From the NCBI GenBank assembly GCA_946410005.1, contig CAMJYS010000038.1:1-7421 (forward strand): a stretch of 7,421 bases of DNA. Reading direction: 5' to 3'. Origin of the DNA: an uncultured Clostridia bacterium. Its GTDB lineage: Bacteria; Bacillota; Clostridia; Oscillospirales; Acutalibacteraceae. The translations under genes were made by a program, and so were the position numbers. This document shows positions 5,669 through 7,421 of this stretch, in pieces (position 1 is the stretch's first letter; each line of letters starts with the position of its first letter). The notes beneath the pieces are model-generated. The model was not told the DNA's origin. It made no database searches and saw nothing but the letters and a program-made list of their open reading frames with translations.

Positions 5669-6478
5669 TTATTTTCTTGATGACCTTAAATAGATTTTTT
5701 CGAAAGTAGCTACCGCTAAATACATTGCCGTTGCAATTACACACAAAACGAAAATTCCTGCCATTACTAAATCTAACTTGAAAACTTGACCGCCATAAAC
5801 TATTAAATACCCAACTCCTTTTGACGCAACCAAAAACTCACCTGTTATTACGCCTATCAGGGACATTCCGACGTTTATTTTTAAAGTAGATATTATCGAA
5901 GAAATATTCGCAGGGATTATCAATTTAAAAAGCACCTGTATTTTACTCGCCCCAAATGATTTCATCAGCAATATTTTTTCTTTATCTATACTTTTAAATC
6001 CTGCCATTATATTTATTGTCGCTATTATTACCGAAACCAACAACGCCATTATTATAATCGACTTTACTCCTGCTCCCACCCAAACTATTATTATTGGTCC
6101 GAGTGCGACTTTCGGCAGCGCATTCAAAACAACCATATAAGGCTCTAAAACTTTTGACAAAAATTCCGACCACCATACTAAAATTGCTAATATTATCCCA
6201 AGCGTCGTTCCTAAAACAAATCCACAGACTGTTTCGCACACTGTAACCCAAACATTACTCCAAAGTTGTCCGGAATTATTTAGCATCACCAGCGTTTTAT
6301 AAACACGAAGCGGCGAACTCATTATAAATGAATCTATCCACTTAAACTGTGCCGCTATTTCCCACAAAATTATTAATCCTACGAAAACACTAATTTGCGT
6401 TAATTTTACTAAAAATGACTCCCGTTTTATTTTTCTTAAATACGCTATATGTTCATTTGAATACTTATCATACCTCAC
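5669..6478 (-). CDS. ABC transporter permease, SsuC/TauC/ThiX type
   Basis: A 269-residue inner-membrane permease of the binding-protein-dependent importer family that takes up nitrate, sulfonates, taurine or thiamine precursors. About six hydrophobic segments are visible (roughly 26-43, 77-102, 112-134, 137-159, 195-215 and 237-259). SSPLRVYKTL (54-63) is a typical N-terminal landmark. The cytoplasmic EAA-type loop that contacts the ATPase is MKSFGASKIQVLFKLIIP (172-189), with Gly176 and Pro189 conserved. Length is typical. The GTG start at 6476-6478 overlaps the ATPase end by 11 bases and has GGAGTG (6485-6490) six bases upstream, suggesting coupled translation. The substrate cannot be inferred from this subunit alone. 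It appears to be the last gene of the operon. Confidence 0.93.
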   Translation of the reverse strand: MRYDKYSNEHIAYLRKIKRESFLVKLTQISVFVGLIILWEIAAQFKWIDSFIMSSPLRVYKTLVMLNNSGQLWSNVWVTVCETVCGFVLGTTLGIILAILVWWSEFLSKVLEPYMVVLNALPKVALGPIIIVWVGAGVKSIIIMALLVSVIIATINIMAGFKSIDKEKILLMKSFGASKIQVLFKLIIPANISSIISTLKINVGMSLIGVITGEFLVASKGVGYLIVYGGQVFKLDLVMAGIFVLCVIATAMYLAVATFEKIYLRSSRK

Positions 6479-7259
6479 TCATTTCACTCCAAATACTATC
6501 AAAATATTCATTAAACCGCTTATGATTTCTCTTTTCGTGCAATGTAAGTTTCTTACTTTCAAAATCTATTTTAAAAATTTTCTTGACAACACTCGGTCGT
6601 TTAGAAAAAACTATAATTCTATCCGAAATCGATATTGCTTCAGATATATCATGACTAACTAAAATGGCGGTTTTGTGCTCGTTTTTTATTATTTTTCTAA
6701 CTTCATCCGCAAGGTTTATCCTTGTCTGAAAATCAAGAGCGGAAAATGGTTCGTCTAAAAGTAATATTTTGGGATTGACAGCCAAAGTTCTTATTAAAGC
6801 CACTTTCTGTCTCATTCCGCCGGACAGTTCATTTGGATAGCTTTTTAAAAAATCGCCAAGACCGTATTTTTTTAATAATTCAATCGCATAATTTTTTGTT
6901 TTATCGTTTAATAATTTTTTTATTTCTAAACCCAAAAACACATTTTGCTCTATCGTTCGCCAACCGAAAAGATAATCTCTTTGAAACATATATCCTACGT
7001 TTTGCTTTTGATTACTGTTTTCACTTGAAATGTTTAAATTAAATTCGCCATCAGTTATCGGCAAAAGTCCGGATATTATAGATAAAACCGTACTTTTCCC
7101 CGAACCGCTAGGACCCAATATCGTTACAAATTCTTCGTTATAAACGTCAAATGTCAAATTTTTTATCGCTAAAATTTCTTTTTCAGGTGTATGGTATTTA
7201 ACTTTAACGTTTTTAAATTCTAAAATTTTATTCTGGTTCTTATTTTTCAAATTCATCAA
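6468..7259 (-). CDS. ABC transporter ATP-binding protein, SsuB/TauB/ThiZ type
   Basis: A 263-residue cytoplasmic ATPase that powers the permease encoded directly downstream. All catalytic elements are present: Walker A GPSGSGKST (49-57), Q-loop Gln93 in MFQRDYLFGWRTI, signature LSGGMRQ (145-151), Walker B ILLLDEP (165-171) with catalytic Glu170, D-loop SALD (173-176) and H-loop His203. Length fits the nitrate/sulfonate/taurine importer ATPases. The LFGWRTIEQNV wording recalls clostridial versions often associated with pyrimidine or thiamine-precursor uptake, but this is a recollection of pattern, not proof. The start is TTG at 7257-7259 or, more likely, ATG at 7254-7256; only a weak GAGAG (7260-7264) lies upstream. 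The gap to the preceding substrate-binding gene is 24 bases, so the three form one operon. Confidence 0.95.
   Translation of the reverse strand: MMNLKNKNQNKILEFKNVKVKYHTPEKEILAIKNLTFDVYNEEFVTILGPSGSGKSTVLSIISGLLPITDGEFNLNISSENSNQKQNVGYMFQRDYLFGWRTIEQNVFLGLEIKKLLNDKTKNYAIELLKKYGLGDFLKSYPNELSGGMRQKVALIRTLAVNPKILLLDEPFSALDFQTRINLADEVRKIIKNEHKTAILVSHDISEAISISDRIIVFSKRPSVVKKIFKIDFESKKLTLHEKRNHKRFNEYFDSIWSEMSEV
6485..6490 (-). promoter_or_regulatory. ribosome binding site of the permease inside the ATPase gene
   Basis: GGAGTG on the minus strand within the last codons of the ATPase gene, six bases before the permease GTG. It supports the GTG start and the 11-base overlap. Confidence 0.55.
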
Positions 7260-7283
7260 CTCTCATTTATTTCATCTATTTTT

Positions 7284-7375
7284 TTAGTCTAAATTTTCAC
7301 TTAAAATTTCTTCTGCGTGACTATTATCAACAAGATTTTTAAAATCAATTTTTTCGTCTAATTCATTGGCATGCA
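7284..7375 (-). CDS. ABC transporter substrate-binding protein, C-terminal end (partial)
   Basis: The minus strand is open from the insert end at 7375 to a TAA at 7284-7286, giving 29 visible residues ending HANELDEKIDFKNLVDNSHA then EEILSENLD. The pattern of an Asp-x-x-x-Leu-Val-Asp-Asn-Ser segment close to the C-terminus is common in NMT1/THI5-like and SsuA-like solute-binding proteins. The position, 24 bases upstream of the ATPase in a binding protein-ATPase-permease order, supports this. The N-terminal part, with its signal peptide and ligand site, lies beyond the insert, so the ligand cannot be judged. Translating past 7375 would run into adapter. Confidence 0.7.
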
Positions 7376-7421
7376 AGATCGGAAGAGCACACGTCTGAAC
7401 TCCAGTCACACGTATCAATCT
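7376..7421 (+). other. Illumina P7/TruSeq adapter with i7 index (not genomic)
   Basis: From 7376 the sequence is the TruSeq read-2 adapter (AGATCGGAAGAGCACACGTC and its known continuation to 7409). An eight-base index ACGTATCA follows (7410-7417), then ATCT, the start of the P7 tail. This is library sequence and must be trimmed. Confidence 0.98.

Noticed and set aside
5994..6251. 85-codon minus-strand frame inside the permease gene
   Set aside because: It overlaps a clear permease in another frame and carries no recognisable domain, so it is a shadow frame.
6468..7375. Specific assignment of the importer as ThiXYZ (thiamine precursor) or SsuABC (sulfonate)
   Set aside because: The ATPase and permease sequences do not settle the substrate. 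The binding protein is truncated, and any TPP riboswitch or cysteine-type leader would lie upstream, outside the insert.

Overview
The window is a 7,327-base AT-rich bacterial insert (49-7375) with Illumina library adapter at both ends (1-48 and 7376-7421). Only 49-7375 should be treated as genomic. Every supportable gene lies on the minus strand, so the region is read from right to left. The organism is most likely a low-GC Firmicute of the class Clostridia, possibly close to Oscillospirales. This rests on an IreB-family protein (a Firmicutes family), an OmpR-type regulator/kinase pair whose wording resembles clostridial versions, strong GGAGG-type ribosome sites, frequent GTG/TTG starts and very AT-rich intergenic DNA. 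No taxonomic marker gene is present, so this is an inference.

Right part (5669-7375): the end of an ABC importer operon of the SsuABC/TauABC/ThiXYZ type. It holds the last 29 codons of a probable substrate-binding protein cut by the insert end, then the ATPase, then the permease, which overlaps the ATPase by 11 bases. The substrate (sulfonate, taurine, or a pyrimidine/thiamine precursor) cannot be decided from what is visible.

Middle part (4213-5588): a secreted protein with a signal peptide, a long Lys/Ala/Glu coiled coil built from 21- and 24-base tandem repeats, and a repetitive beta-rich C-terminal region. Its reading frame ends just after a run of ten A residues on the coding strand. 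The next frame continues the same kind of repeat (BspA-like) for about 86 more codons, so the gene looks frameshifted, slippage-dependent or decaying. A hairpin terminator closes the unit.

Left part (161-4203): a five-gene unit, lipoprotein - response regulator - sensor histidine kinase - prmC - ireB. The first four have gaps of only 19-29 bases and a TGTTATAAT extended -10 promoter in front. ireB follows after 83 bases with its own likely promoter, and a 11-bp stem terminator ends the unit. The lipoprotein may be the envelope partner or target of the two-component system. PrmC (release-factor methylation) is an unexpected passenger.

The most useful observations are an 18-base element matching 17/18 between the promoter of the lipoprotein/two-component operon and that of the coiled-coil surface protein, which suggests shared control, and the A10 frameshift inside the surface protein. 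I see no CRISPR array, mobile element, RNA gene or defence system, and no firm evidence of a wholly new system.
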